64,000 nt of DNA from Quercus robur (GCF_932294415.1 NC_065539.1:48251001-48315000), one strand, 5' to 3'. Positions 45,013 to 56,499 are shown, counted from the stretch's first letter. Notes: a model not told the origin generated them from the letters alone. Program-made: numbers and translations.

Positions 45013-46821
45013 TTGTTAAAAAGACGTTATAATTACATATGAGGTTTTGAGATGGAGATTTATTAATAGAAGAGTAGATAAATAACAAATAAGTGCTGTT
45101 GTGAAAAGTCAGAGGTAAAATGAATTGATGAAAAAAATTTCATCTGTGATGATTTCTCACGTGCACTAAATATCTATGCAGTGGGCTTTGTTTAAAGGAA
45201 AATTGGGTTGGTCAGAGAAGGCACAATAGGATAGAATTTGGTTGTAATACTGCATTCAGTGGTCCAACTCACCTTTGGTCCCTTCTTTCAATATGAGCTT
45301 ATTTCAGAACTGCAGTGTGAAGAAACCAAAATAATGAAAATTGATGCTACCCACTTTGGGCTTTGTTATGAATATTAACCACCAAAAAAAGAAAAGAAAA
45401 AAAGAGTGATGAGTGTGTAAATTACTTAATAATGTTAGATGATATTTTTTTTAATTGAAAAAGATCTTAATAACTCAATTCTTAGCAATATTGTTCAATA
45501 ACATGGACACCACCAACTATAACAATTTAACGGGGAAAAAAATCCATTACCATGTGGGTAAAATCGTGGTTATAATTCAGGTGGGTTCGCTTTTTTTTTG
45601 AATCTTCTAGCTCAGAATTTTCAAAAGAAGCCTAGATTACCTACAACTACGAGATCTTCATAAAGTAGTACAAAGGCAAAGCAGCTGTCAGTTTAAGGCC
45701 ATAATTAGGGAAAGAATACAGGTGAGTTACCAGTGCTGTTGTCCTGAATGCTCTGGCTCAGATCTTAACTAATTTGGTGCTCATTGTTGAATTAAGGTCC
45801 TGAGCATTTTTAGTTAAAGTTCATTCTCATATAAGCCAAAGCATCCATAGTTCCCATACTACTTGGATAATTTTGTTTCCCTGATTGACGAAGGCCTAAT
45901 TGCTTCCTTCATGCTCTTTATATGCCTCTTTAGAAGGAAAATATATCTTACGTATCAGCTACATGCAACATCTCTCTCACATTGTGTGGGACCCACATAA
46001 TGTGAGAGAGGTGCTGCATGTAGCTGACACATAAGATACCGCCTTATGTAGTAAGGGTGTGAGGATCTCATTTTCCTAGAGTGAAACCAACTTATCATTA
46101 TCGACTGTTTGAACTGACCTTAATTCTTGTCAGGCTTTTGGCTTGCCTTAGGTCCTTTCAGTCTTGGGAGGGGTTTTTAGGTATAACAATAATGTTGACA
46201 TTCAAAGTCACCTGCTAACAGAAATTCCAGTGGAGAAAAGAAAAAAAAAAAAATCTGAATCCTCCACGCTAGTTTACTGACAGCCATTGAGGGTGGAGAA
46301 AGTTGTTTAATCAAACTCAAAAATCCTTGTGAATAAACCAAATTTAATAAAGGGAAGCTGTACCATGCTAGCCTTTTGTTTCTGAGAAGTTCATTAGCCC
46401 TTCAGTGTTTCATTTTTTGCAGAATGGCACCAGGCCATTATGATATCAACTTGCAAGTTCAGAGGCAAGAAAATAATTGGATTTCTGTTTTTGCAGCATG
46501 CTCTGAGATCCTACTCACTAGTTTTTGATGCGGTTTACACTCCCAAACTTACTAGACTTTTGAGGGAAGCAGAAGAATCTGGAGCCACAATTGTTTCAGG
46601 GTTGGAGATGTTCATAGGACAGGCATATGAGCAGTTCGAGAGGTTCACTGGGTTGCCTGGTAATATGATTGTGAATAGCTTAATAACATTCATTCAGACT
46701 GTCTTTTTTATTACTCTCTACTTAATTGGCAATTAACTGATATTTGTTTTTTGGCTTCTTGCTTCATTGTCCATTTGCAGCACCCAAACAACTTTTTAGG
46801 AAAATTATGGCAAATTCCTAA
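37894..46821 (+). CDS. Bifunctional 3-dehydroquinate dehydratase / shikimate dehydrogenase
   Basis: Eleven exons with GT-AG borders and consistent phases: 37894-37914, 38698-38939, 39190-39295, 40125-40343, 41000-41346, 41665-41728, 41880-41988, 42273-42416, 44656-44804, 46497-46659, 46781-46821, giving 534 residues. The N-terminal dehydratase has EIRLD, His147 in SSHN, Schiff-base Lys174 in DIVKIATTA, and PGQPT. The C-terminal dehydrogenase has SKSP (269-272), CTIPHK with Lys318, Asn339, NTD with Asp356, the GAGGAG loop (391-396) and NRT (414-416) typical of NADP use. It converts dehydroquinate through dehydroshikimate to shikimate; family members can also supply gallate or quinate. The 7-codon first exon is the least certain part; a start at Met in exon 2 (MGIREIRKN) is possible. 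No clear plastid transit peptide is seen. Confidence 0.93.
38241..38640. repeat. 198-bp tandem duplication in DQD/SDH intron 1
   Basis: Two copies beginning TTACTTTTAGCTTTGTTGG (38241 and 38439) run almost identically to TTGTAACTATAGGCAT, differing by a few bases and T-tract length. The second ends about 60 bp before exon 2. Confidence 0.9.
43068..43690. repeat. 327-bp tandem duplication in DQD/SDH intron 8
   Basis: Copies start at 43068 and 43395 (TTTCAATTAATCYATGC) and share TTTTTCTTCTTGATGAAAC, GAACTTTTCTTTGTTG and GTTGTGGAGAAGTA. Divergence is higher than for the intron 1 duplication, so this is older. It lies inside a 2.2-kb intron, the longest in the gene. Confidence 0.8.
43981..44104. 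mobile_element. 124-bp inverted-repeat MITE in intron 8
   Basis: Arms TTAGGGCACACATTAA...TTGAAAAAGT and their complement meet around a 7-base loop near 44038. An extra TAATGTGTGCCC just left of the element makes a second small palindrome. No coding content. Confidence 0.7.
45944..46038. mobile_element. 95-bp near-perfect hairpin in intron 9
   Basis: TATCTTACGTATCAGCTACA pairs with the complement ending at 46038, each arm about 47 bp with a loop of about one base. The five or so mismatches are all transitions that would be G:U pairs in one RNA strand. The length fits a small MITE. Confidence 0.75.
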
Positions 46822-49148
46822 TGAGGTTTGTTTGGCTACACTTTACATGCAGCTGATTCTCATTCCCATGTAGCTGAATTTGAACTTTTTTATTTCCTAT
46901 TTTCTTGAGAAATTTAATGCTTGTTAGTTTCATCCGCTGTTAATTATTATACTTATACCCGATTCCCGAATGATCTTATTCATATTGCCTTGATAAAGTT
47001 TCAAGGATGTTTATGCAAGACTTTGTGTACTACTCTCTCACTCATTGATTGTTGAACAATATGTATTGCAAAAGTTAATATAGCTACACTGCTGTGTTTG
47101 TGCCAATTAAATGACTAAGCTCGCCTTCAAGCATCATAAGATGCGCTTTGACCTCTTTCATTGGGTTGCGCTTCGAAATACAATGGTGTAGCATTGACAA
47201 AAGAGCAATCATTCTCTTATCTATGCATTGATGCTTTGACCTAGTTCATGCTTGCAAAATATCAAGAGGATTAAAGATCAATGATTCTCTTATCTATAAA
47301 TCTTAAATTTAAAGTATTTTATACTTTAAAATTATACACACAAAATGTAAGATTATGGATCTGATAGTAAAGAACAACCTATTAAATAGAACATGCAATT
47401 TTGATACATGTTTAGAATAAATAGAACATGCAATCTCATTAGAGGATTCTTCTCTTTGGATTGGACTTTTATGTGGTTCAAAAATACTCCTAGACTTTAC
47501 TTTTAACATGGATAAAACTTGGAGATAATACCATAAAAATATATCTCCAATTCCACTTAAAATGCCCACAAAATAGGATAATCTCCTACTAATTCATGTC
47601 TTCAAAACAAACTTATTTAAAAATTTAAGTTATAAAAAATAAAAACCTTCTCAGTCCACTTTGTATATTTCCTTCAAGATCACATTCCACCTTTTTTTTT
47701 TTTTTTTTTACTTTATCAAGGCTCACTGGTTTCTTTCATTTAATTTGTCTTTTTTCTTTTTCTTTTTTTGGAACTATTTTTATATTTTGGGTTGTGTCAT
47801 AATCTAAAAATTGATATGAATGAAAAATTATAACATTAAACCAAAAAAAAAAAAAAAAGAAGGAACCTCATTGCACATGCAAAGTGAGAGGCTACTATAT
47901 ATATGGTCAAGATTAAGTTACATTTATTGTAACTCTTATTAATGTTGCTCCTTAAATAACTTTGTATTGGATGAGTGTTTTAATAAATCCACTATTATCC
48001 CATAAATAAATAATAAAAAATCAAGTATTAGATTATATTATTTTCTTATACTCTTCATAATTGTAAAATATCAAGATGGTTATAGATCAATAACTATTTC
48101 ATTTATAAAATGTTAAAATTTTAATTTTTATAAAATTTTACATAGAACATAAAACTATTATTCCAATAAAATGTTATTGATCTAACAAAGTTATTAAGTA
48201 GTATAACTATTTGACATCATTCAATAACTTTTCATTTGATTAATACTTGGATTGTTTTTTTTCCTATAAACTTCTTATGCATGCCAAATTTGGTGTTATA
48301 CACACACACACACACACACACTTTTGATCATTTTCTAGATGAGATATTTTTTAATCTCTTATCATTTCTATATTTTGTATGCATGATAAGTACATAGAGA
48401 TAATATGACTTCAAAAAGTTACAGGGCTCTCACAAAAGGGTTGGGCCCCACATGTGGGTCCCACCATGGGGCCCAAGCCATTTGTGAGAGCCTAGAGCAG
48501 TGCTCCAGGACTACCTAAGTTTTTTTCGTAGTTATATCATTATACTATACTGGTGTGGTGACCTTTTTTTGCATATGTAATTTGTTTACTTTTTTCTCGA
48601 CTAGACTAGAGTGTTCATGAAAGCTAGTGTACCAAAGTTGTGCAACTAAAGTTGAAAGCTAGAGTACCAAAGTATATCGTTACATGGGATACATCATGGA
48701 ATTCAAATCTTAAGATTGGATTGTTAATTGGAGAGACAATCTATGTGTACAACAAAATCTCTCAATAACACAAAATTTCGTCAAGTCCTTTGTATAGAGT
48801 TTGAAAAAAATAAGCATGTTTATTAAGAAATAAAAAAGGAATTAGATAAAATTTTGATAGATTGAAGTAATAATTAATTTAGCATGAATCGGGTGTCCCA
48901 TCTGGAACCGAACCCAATGAAACTAACTAACCCGAGCCACCAAATTTAAAAATATCGTGTTGGTTCAACTGATGGCAAGTCGCCAGTGAAAGGAATCGAT
49001 AAGATTGGTTGGAGTGGTGGTTGTGCTATTAGAGAACTCGATAAATCTAACATGTTTCACAACTTCATCTCCAGTTGCAAAACTCTACCATATTCGAGAA
49101 GATCTCAATCAATCTTGCTACATTTTCTCTAGATTCAAGAAGATCTTA
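46822..49148. other. 3' flank of DQD/SDH and intergenic; no gene seen
   Basis: Contains a (CA)n microsatellite at 48300-48321 and a GGGCCC-rich hairpin at 48424-48494 (GGGCTCTCACAAA... inverted around a CACATGTGGG centre). AT-rich otherwise, with no coding signal. Confidence 0.45.
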
Positions 49149-50200
49149 GGTTTTTTTTTTTTTTTTTTTTTTTTAAATAATTATAAAAGCCAAACTATTT
49201 TGTTAGTTAGCAGCATTTCCAAACTATTTAAGAAACTAGCAACTCGAGTTTTTGAGACTCAATTTCACTATAGCAAATCGAGTTTAAGAGACTCGATTTC
49301 TCTTTGTTGTCAAAGCTGAGATGGACTAAAAGAACCACATGGAACTCGAGTCTTTAAGACTCGATTTCCTGTTCACCATCTTCTTCCTTCTTCCTTCGTT
49401 CTTTTTCTCTCTCTCTCTCTCTTTTCTTTTCTTTTTTTCCTCCAAATTTCGTGCCACTCCTTCTCCCAAGCCCCCAAAAACCCTAGCCAGTTCTTCCTTC
49501 TTCATCTAAATCCATTTCTCAAAATCCCAACCCAAATCACGATCTCAATCGGAGCAAAAATCCAAACCCCTCATCTAAATCCATTTCTCAAAATCCCAAA
49601 CCCAAATCATGATCTCAATTAGAGCAAAAATCCAAACCCAAAAATCACGATTTCAGCACCAGAGCGCCATTGGTTTGTCTCTTGATTTGTTTTCTATTTT
49701 TTATGGGTTCGTCTGTCTCGGATGGAATATTTTCTATTGTGGGTTTGTGTTTTCTGGGTCTATTAATGTTTTCTAAGTTGATGTGCTAGGTTTTTTTTTC
49801 TTTTCTGGTTGGTCTGCTTGTGTTTATTGGGTTGCTGTTCTATGTTGTTCTGGGTTTCTGCGTTGGTCTATGTTGAGTTTTCTTTTATGGGTTGCTGCAT
49901 TTTCTGATTTTTGGGTTGCTGCATTTTCTAGTTGTTGCACATTTTCTGGTTGCTGCATTATATGATTTCTTCCTGTGTTGGTTTGTGTTGAGTGTTTTGT
50001 GGAGGGAGACTCAAGTTCCACGTGGATTTTTTTAATCCACCTCAGCTACGCACCTAATGGAAATCAAGTCTTTAAAAATCAATTTGCTACAACGAAATCG
50101 AGTCTAACAGCCTCGAATTGTTAGATACCTAAATAGTTTCAAAATTGTGCTAACTAACAAAATACTTTGGCTTTTATAGTTATTTAAAAAAAAAAAAACC
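49149..50200. mobile_element. MULE-type non-autonomous element, 1052 bp
   Basis: Inverted ends GGTTTTT...TTTAAATAATTATAAAAGCC and its complement (ending AACC at 50200) continue about 90 bp inward (TATTTTGTTAGTTAGCA, AACTATTTA). Nine-base flanks AAGATCTTA (49140-49148) and AAGATCTCA (50201-50209) differ at one base. Subterminal ACTCGAGT/GACTCGAT words and a CCACGTGGA motif link it to the insert at 16491-17067. The middle has CT-rich sequence, AAAAACCCTAGCC and a 69-bp tandem repeat (49502-49570, 49571-49640), resembling a captured 5' leader. No transposase. Confidence 0.82.
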
Positions 50201-50778
50201 AAGATCTCAGCCAATCTAGTGAGATCTCTGTCACTTTTGAGGAGATCTTAGCTAATGTAAGGAGATCTCCACCAATTATGAGAAAATCTCAGCCGATTTG
50301 GTGAGATCTCTACCCTTCACCGCGTTACTACAACTTCAACTGATTCGATAGTAGGAGATCTAAACCCGTGGCAATCTGATTCGACCAAATTGGAGGTTGA
50401 TAGCATGTCTCACTATCTAACACTCAACATGAGCAAGCATGAGGCCACATAAAAAAGGAGTTAAATCGCATATTAGGTTTTAAATTTTTAATCTTTATTT
50501 CAAAATCATCTTTATATTTTAAAATCTTTTATTTTAGTTTTTATACTTTTAATTTAACATTATTTCAAGAAGTTCATAATCATATTACATCTTTCCATAT
50601 CATAGGCTTTACTTCATTAAAGTAATATATATATATATATATATTTTTTTTTTTAGAAGAAGGACCTCGAAACTTTAGTAAAAAAACTTAGCCAAAATTG
50701 GCTTAAAGAACATCATGAAGATGGAAAAGAATATCCTCCATCCATACTGATAAACCTCTAACATGTCTAGCAGTAGTA
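50201..50778. other. AGATCTC-rich minisatellite-like stretch and spacer
   Basis: GAGATCTC/AGATCTTAG-CCAAT words recur about every 25-35 bp at 50201-50315, and also at 49095-49148 on the other side of the MULE-type element, so the element sits inside this repeat. 50455-50770 is plain AT-rich sequence. Confidence 0.5.
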
Positions 50779-51191
50779 CAAGGCCGGTTCAACTATAGAT
50801 GCAACTGATGCAATCGTTTAAGGCCCCCATTTGTAAAAAAAAAATTTATATACACACACATAATATATTTATCTGTATATTTTAATTACGATTTTTTTTA
50901 ATAATTTTATTGGTCAATAGAATGTATTAAAAAGATCCCATTGTATCACTATTAAAAATTTTATTTTTTAATCTGCACACACGGTTGACAGCAATGACAG
51001 GACATCACATTAGCACACAGGCACTGCTCAAAGGCTATGGCCACACCATAGCTCACACCTGGTCGGCTGTCCCACACACACTAACCCATGGCCCACACTC
51101 AATTTTAATGTATACTCATAGCATAGGCACACACCCACTGCACCGTACACTATCTTTTAGACTTTTACTTTTACTTTATCAATTATTATAA

Positions 51192-51353
51192 GTGAGTTCT
51201 AGTTAGCTCAACTGGTAAAGTCTCTGATGATTATATAAGAGATTTAGGGTTTAATCCCCACCTACACCAAAAACTGATTGATGTCATGGCCTGATGATAA
51301 ATCAGGAGCGGACGCCATAGGTTGAAAATCTCTAAAAAAAAAAAAAAAAAAAA
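51192..51353 (+). mobile_element. tRNA-derived SINE with poly(A)
   Basis: A box TTAGCTCAACTGGTAAAG and B box GGTTTAATCCC are about 30 bp apart, followed by a tRNA-unrelated body and a 19-base A tract at 51336-51354. The same family occurs at 14049-14165. Confidence 0.78.
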
Positions 51354-51403
51354 ATTTAAGTTATCACATCAATTAATAATTTGATGTAGACCATATCAAC
51401 CTA

Positions 51404-51741
51404 TTGTATTATAGTGATACTAATTTATTGTACTTAATTATGCAAATAGATGAAAATACTCCAATTTATGTACTTAATTATTTAAAAAGGCTAGATTCTT
51501 TTCCAGATGCATATATTGCGTATAGAATATTACTAACAATACCTATTACAGTTGCATTTGTAGAAAAAAGTTTTTCAAAACTAAAATTAATAAAATATTA
51601 TTTAAGGTTTACTATGTCATAAGAAAGATTAAGTGGATTAGTCATATTATCAATTGAAAAAGAAATGTTAGAAGAACTTAAATACAAAAATTTAATTAGT
51701 AATCTTGTACCTCAAAAAACAAGAAAAATAGATTTTAAATA
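51404..51741 (+). pseudogene. hAT transposase C-terminal dimerisation domain, broken
   Basis: Frame reads YIAYRILLTIPITVAFVEKS then FSKLKLIKYYLR, stops at 51620 (TAA replacing the Gln usual in SQERL), then continues ERLSGLVILSIEKEMLEEL to a stop at 51741. This is the hAT family C-terminal dimerisation region. The rest of the transposase is missing. Confidence 0.85.
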
Positions 51742-51835
51742 AAATAAATAAATAATTCAATAAATATTTAAATAAAAAAAAAAGCCCCACTTAAAGTTTT
51801 CACCTAAGGCCCTTAAAATTGTTGAGCTAGCCTTG

Positions 51836-52718
51836 CAACAATACTATTTCTTTACGGATATGAGAAAAAGATACATGATTGAAAGCTACTATAGTAAGTT
51901 GAACTGTTTTAAGAAGATAACCAAAAGATGCCAAGGATTCCTCATTTATTTATACATTTAAGGGGCTTTAAGAAGTTTTTTTTTTTTTTTTGAGAAATAA
52001 TTACAACATGCTGCTAACCCGCAGTTCGAACCCCTTCCTCCCTAGACCCCTAAGCACTTTGTGCATGGAAATGTGTCAATTCAGTTACAAGGCCTTTGAC
52101 AGAGACTTTAAGAAGTTAAATTGGTTTATCCATTTATAAATCAGATTCTCAAAATAAAAATTATATATATAAAATAAAGACAATTTTTTTTGCTACAAAA
52201 AAAGTCTCATTGTACGTGTAAAGCACATGTGACGAGGCTAGTCACTATTAAGAGCCTTTATTACCACCATGGAATCACCCTCCAAAGTAATAATTTTTTT
52301 GGTGAATTCCATTTATTTTGTCAATATTTTCTATTCATCAAATGACATTCGAAATATTTTAAATATAAGGAAGTTTTTGTAATTAATGACAAAGTTTGAG
52401 GCCCATTTATGCAATTTAACTAAAGTATAAACAAAACCAGAAATTAGGGAGAAAATGGAAAGACCGAACTGTTTTCCACGCACAACCTCAATAGTCCAAC
52501 ACCGTGTGCTCTTAATCACCGAACCTCCAATTACTCACTGCGCTAAAACTGACTTTTCTTTCTTCACTGTATCTGCCATACACCGTGCATGCGTATTACT
52601 TTGTATGTTAATTATATCTTGTTTTTGGGATTTCTTGAGCCCGTCTGCTTCATAGGCTCCCAACCACATTCAAAACAACTCCTTTACCTTAGCGTGTGTC
52701 TCTGAGAATTGAAATAGA
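51836..52718. other. Upstream region of the PPR gene; no gene seen
   Basis: Contains a T tract at 51976-51993 followed by a GCAGTTCGAACCCC phrase that might be a reversed SINE B box. No coding signal. Confidence 0.4.
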
Positions 52719-52760
52719 ATGACATGCACTCAGATTTATTCCAAATTACATCTAAGATAG
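52719..52760 (+). promoter_or_regulatory. Upstream ATG overlapping the PPR start
   Basis: An ATG at 52719, five bases before the PPR start and in another frame, opens 13 codons and ends at TAG 52758-52760. If in the mRNA it could lower initiation at the main ATG. Confidence 0.4.
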
Positions 52761-54622
52761 CAATACTTGCACGATCGGGTCGAATCAAATGCGCTCGCAA
52801 ACTGTTCGACGAAATGTCCCACAGAGACGCGGTCGCTTGGAACGCAATGCTCACTGGCTATTCTCAACTGGGTCTTCACCAAGAATCGCTGTCGCTTTTC
52901 CGCCACATGAGAATCTCCAACACTAAACCCGACCATTACTCGTTCACCGCAACTTTGAGTGCGTGTGCAGGCGCAAGTGAACTTACACACGGAGTTAAAA
53001 TCCATGCTTTGGTTATTGTTTCTGGGTTCCAATCTTCGTTGCCGGTTTGTAATTCGCTAATTGACATGTACGGGAAGTGTTTGCGTCCCTTCAGTGCTAG
53101 CAAAGTTTTTGAAGATATGCAAAGTAGGAATGAAGTAACTTGGTGTTCGCTCTTGTTTGCGCATACAAATTCTTGTCAATTTGACTCTGCGCATGAAGTG
53201 TTCCACATGATTCCAAAAAAGGTGGAAATTGCTTGGAATATTCTGATTGCCAGTCATGCTCGATGCGGTGAAGTGGAATTATGTTTGAATTTGTTTAAAG
53301 AGATGCGTGAGAGTTTGTGTCAGCCAGATCAGTGGACATTAAGTGCCCTCATGAATGCATGTTCTGAATCATCAGAATTTTCGTATGGATGCTTGGTGCA
53401 TGGAATTATAATTAAGACTGGTTGGAGCTCTGCAGTGGAGGCTAAGAACTCAGTATTAAGCTTTTATGCTAGACTAGGTTGCCCGGATGATACTACGAAG
53501 GTGTTTGAGTCCTTTGGAACGCTCACTCAAGTGTCTTGGAATGCTATCATTGATGCCCATATGAGAGTAGGGGACACCCAGGAAGCCTTTCTTGCTTTTC
53601 AGCGAGCACCTGAGAAGAATATAGTTTCATGGACATCTATGATTGCAGGGTACGCAAGAAATGGGAGTGGAGATGAAGCTCTTTGCTTCTTTGTTGACAT
53701 GATGAGAAATTGCGTACAGCCTGATGATTTTGCTTTTGGGGCTGTCCTTCATGCGTGTTCTAGCCTGGCAGTACTAGGGCATGGTAAGATGGTCCATGGT
53801 TGCATAATCCACTTTGGTATGAATGCTGATGTCTATGTTGGCAATGGTTTGATTAACATGTATGCCAAGTGTGGTGATGTAGAAGGTTCAAGCCGTGCAT
53901 TTAATGACATTCCTAACAAGGATGTGGTCTCTTGGAATGCAATGTTGTTTGGATTTGGGTTACATGGACGGGCTGGCCAGGCTCTATGGCTTTATGAACA
54001 AATGGTAGCATGTAGAGTAAAACCTGACAAAGTAACTTTCATTGGCCTGTTGATGACTTGTAGCCACTTGGGTCTTATAGAGAAAGGTCGCTTCTTTTTT
54101 GAATCTATGGTTTCTGTTTATGGGATTTGCCCTGAAATGGATCATGTAGCATGCATGGTGGATATGCTTGGCCGAGGTGGGTTCTTGGCAGAAGCAACAG
54201 AGTTGGCTGATACGTATTCAGTAACAGATAATGCAAAGGCCAGCTCGTCTGAGGCTCTGCTTGGAGCATGTTCTGCACATTGGAACGTAGGAGTGGGAGC
54301 ACATTTGGGGGAAACTTTAAAGATTTTAGAACCTCAGAAAGAGATAAGTTATGTTGTGTTGTCAAATTTGTATTGTGCAAGTGGACAGTGGAAGGAAGCA
54401 GAGATGATTAGGAAGGCAATGTTGGACCAAGGTGTGAAGAAAATGCCTGGTTGTAGTTGGATTGAAGTGAGAAACAAGGTGACCGCTTTTGTTGCTGGGA
54501 ACCATTCACATCCATACCTGGGGGATATCTGTAAAATACTGCATTTCCTTGAATTTGAAATGAGAAATCCATGTTTTATTGGTTTTGAGAAAAGAAAATT
54601 TGAGATTACATTTTTTAGGTGA
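52724..54622 (+). CDS. PLS-class pentatricopeptide repeat protein with E domain
   Basis: One exon, 632 residues, near the usual size for this group. About a dozen PPR motifs of P, L and S type run from residue 1 to about 500 (RDAVAWNAMLTGYSQLGLHQ; KNIVSWTSMIAGYARNGSGD; KDVVSWNAMLFGFGLHGRAG). E and E+ motifs follow (KKMPGCSWIEVRNKVTAFV, then GNHSHP). There is no DYW deaminase domain. The start, repeat order and end resemble Arabidopsis At2g36980, an organelle-predicted PPR, so this is its likely orthologue; that rests on recall, not a search. E-type PPRs usually select RNA editing sites in mitochondria or chloroplasts and recruit a deaminase in trans; no target can be read here. Confidence 0.92.
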   Translation: MHSDLFQITSKIAILARSGRIKCARKLFDEMSHRDAVAWNAMLTGYSQLGLHQESLSLFRHMRISNTKPDHYSFTATLSACAGASELTHGVKIHALVIVSGFQSSLPVCNSLIDMYGKCLRPFSASKVFEDMQSRNEVTWCSLLFAHTNSCQFDSAHEVFHMIPKKVEIAWNILIASHARCGEVELCLNLFKEMRESLCQPDQWTLSALMNACSESSEFSYGCLVHGIIIKTGWSSAVEAKNSVLSFYARLGCPDDTTKVFESFGTLTQVSWNAIIDAHMRVGDTQEAFLAFQRAPEKNIVSWTSMIAGYARNGSGDEALCFFVDMMRNCVQPDDFAFGAVLHACSSLAVLGHGKMVHGCIIHFGMNADVYVGNGLINMYAKCGDVEGSSRAFNDIPNKDVVSWNAMLFGFGLHGRAGQALWLYEQMVACRVKPDKVTFIGLLMTCSHLGLIEKGRFFFESMVSVYGICPEMDHVACMVDMLGRGGFLAEATELADTYSVTDNAKASSSEALLGACSAHWNVGVGAHLGETLKILEPQKEISYVVLSNLYCASGQWKEAEMIRKAMLDQGVKKMPGCSWIEVRNKVTAFVAGNHSHPYLGDICKILHFLEFEMRNPCFIGFEKRKFEITFFR

Positions 54623-56499
54623 TTTGACTTTTGAGACTAACTCAACCAATCATCTACTTTGTTTACTTAGCAAGGGACAATTGAAATATTCAATCTCATC
54701 TTCTCATGTCCTTCATTCACCTAGACAATTGAAAGATTCAATCTCTCTGGCATATTGAATGCAAGTGGCCAATTGCGTGATGATTTGTTACCAATGGTGA
54801 ACCACAAGAACTAACGTGTTATCATGTAAACTGCCTCACTTGCATGCCATCTGTTGTAACAATAGATAAAGTCTATAAACACCACCAAAAAAAAAAAAAA
54901 AAATTGATAATTTTTTTTGATATGACATATTGTTAGTGGTAGATTTAACTGAGAACCATAAAAATTTATCAACTTAACTATTATAAAAAATATTGTGAAA
55001 ACTGAAACAATAACTAGTGCATTCACACATCCACCAAACCGACACAATTACATAATGGTAATTTTTTTGTGACATTCTTCCCTTTGTTACTACGAACATT
55101 AAATATTCATTAGAAATCGACTAAATTTAGTAGGGGATGATATGCGGATGCCTGGATTGAAATGAATTTAGATTGGGACAAAAAGGTGACTACTGCATTC
55201 GATGGGCTGTTTATTGACAAAGGACAAACTGTTATAATCAGTATATACAAAAGGGAAGGCAGCCCTTTTCATGGTCAAATTCTAGATGCACTTTGTAAAC
55301 CATCAATTTTGTATTAAAAAGGTTAAAGACAATCACTTTCTAGAAAAGTGGAGCATTACTCACCTGAAAGTTCTAGAATGGAATTTGAAAAAGCCAGACC
55401 CTGTTTTTTTCTAATATAATTTATGAATAGTATTTCACTACACAATCAGCTAACAATATAAGCAAATAACCTAAAGTTTGTAGAAAACTAGAAATAAGAG
55501 TTCTCTCTCTATTTTGTAATAAGTGCCTTTGGAACGGGGTAACAGTGCATTTTCCACACTACAATTATTTGAAAAAGTAAAACTTAAATAGAGTATCTTA
55601 CATGCAGTATCTGATGTTTCTTAATTAAATTTAAATACATAATTGTATTGAATTTAATTATTTTTTAAAATAATAACAATATTTGTACTTTATTAGTCAA
55701 CATAATCAAGTGTCTAAATTTAACTGTACACATAAGGTACTATATTTCAATTTTATTTCTAAAAAATTCCCTCCCTTTTAGGTACAGTATTTTCAAATTA
55801 TACATTTTAAAAAAGTTGAAAAATAGTGTTTCTCTTTTGGTATATCAAGGACAAAATAGGGATATTTTTGATATGTTAGGGGCAAATAAGAACATCACCA
55901 CTCACCCAAGAGCAATTTAGTCCACAAAAATTGGTTACTAAGGGCAAAATAGGGATTTAGATTAAATTATATATTTGGTAATCAACTTTTAGTTTTTTCA
56001 AAAAATCACCTTATAATTAAAAATGTTTCAAAAAGGTCCTCACTATCATTTAATCGATGAAAACGCTAATGTAGCAAACGAAATTCATGAAATCGATATC
56101 ACTTTGATGACATGAAGCCTATGATGTAGAATGAATTCCGTTTTTTCATATCGGCATTTCTCATTCGTCAAATTATGATAAGGACCAGTTTGAAATAATT
56201 TTGAAAGTTTTGGGCCTAAAGTGAAATATTCAAAAGTATAAGGACTACTTAGAAACGAAGATAAAAGATTGAGGACCAAATATGCAATTTAACCAATAAT
56301 TCATTCAAAAAAGTCCCTCAACTTCAACATAATTACAAGATTTGGGCTAATTTCCCTAACTAGATCTAACCTACACCTGCAAATTCATAGTATACAGGGG
56401 CATATTAGCAAAAAAAAATTTCTAAATAGTCCTTCAACTGCAACAGAATTACAAGGTTCATGATAAACACAAGTACAAATTGGGTTTGCTAGTAGAGGA
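54623..56499. other. Intergenic, including one MITE-like inverted repeat
   Basis: 55961-56294 has inverted ends ATTAAATTATATATTTGGT and ACCAAATATGCAATTTAA, with TTAGGGACC-like wording inside, as in a MITE. 55840-55950 repeats GGACAAAATAGGG/GGGCAAAATAGGG. No gene is seen. Confidence 0.5.

Larger units (their letters stand above)
50779..51835. mobile_element. hAT element remnant with nested SINE
   Basis: Ends CAAGGCCGGTTCAAC and GTTGAGCTAGCCTTG are inverted. Flanks CAGTAGTA and CAACAATA agree at 5 of 8 bases with only transition differences, so the 8-bp duplication is possible but weak. The C-terminal part of a hAT transposase lies near the right end, and a SINE has inserted in the middle. Confidence 0.7.

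Noticed and set aside
51192-51353. A functional tRNA gene
   Set aside because: A and B boxes are present, but no cloverleaf forms, and it has a non-tRNA body and poly(A); it is a SINE.
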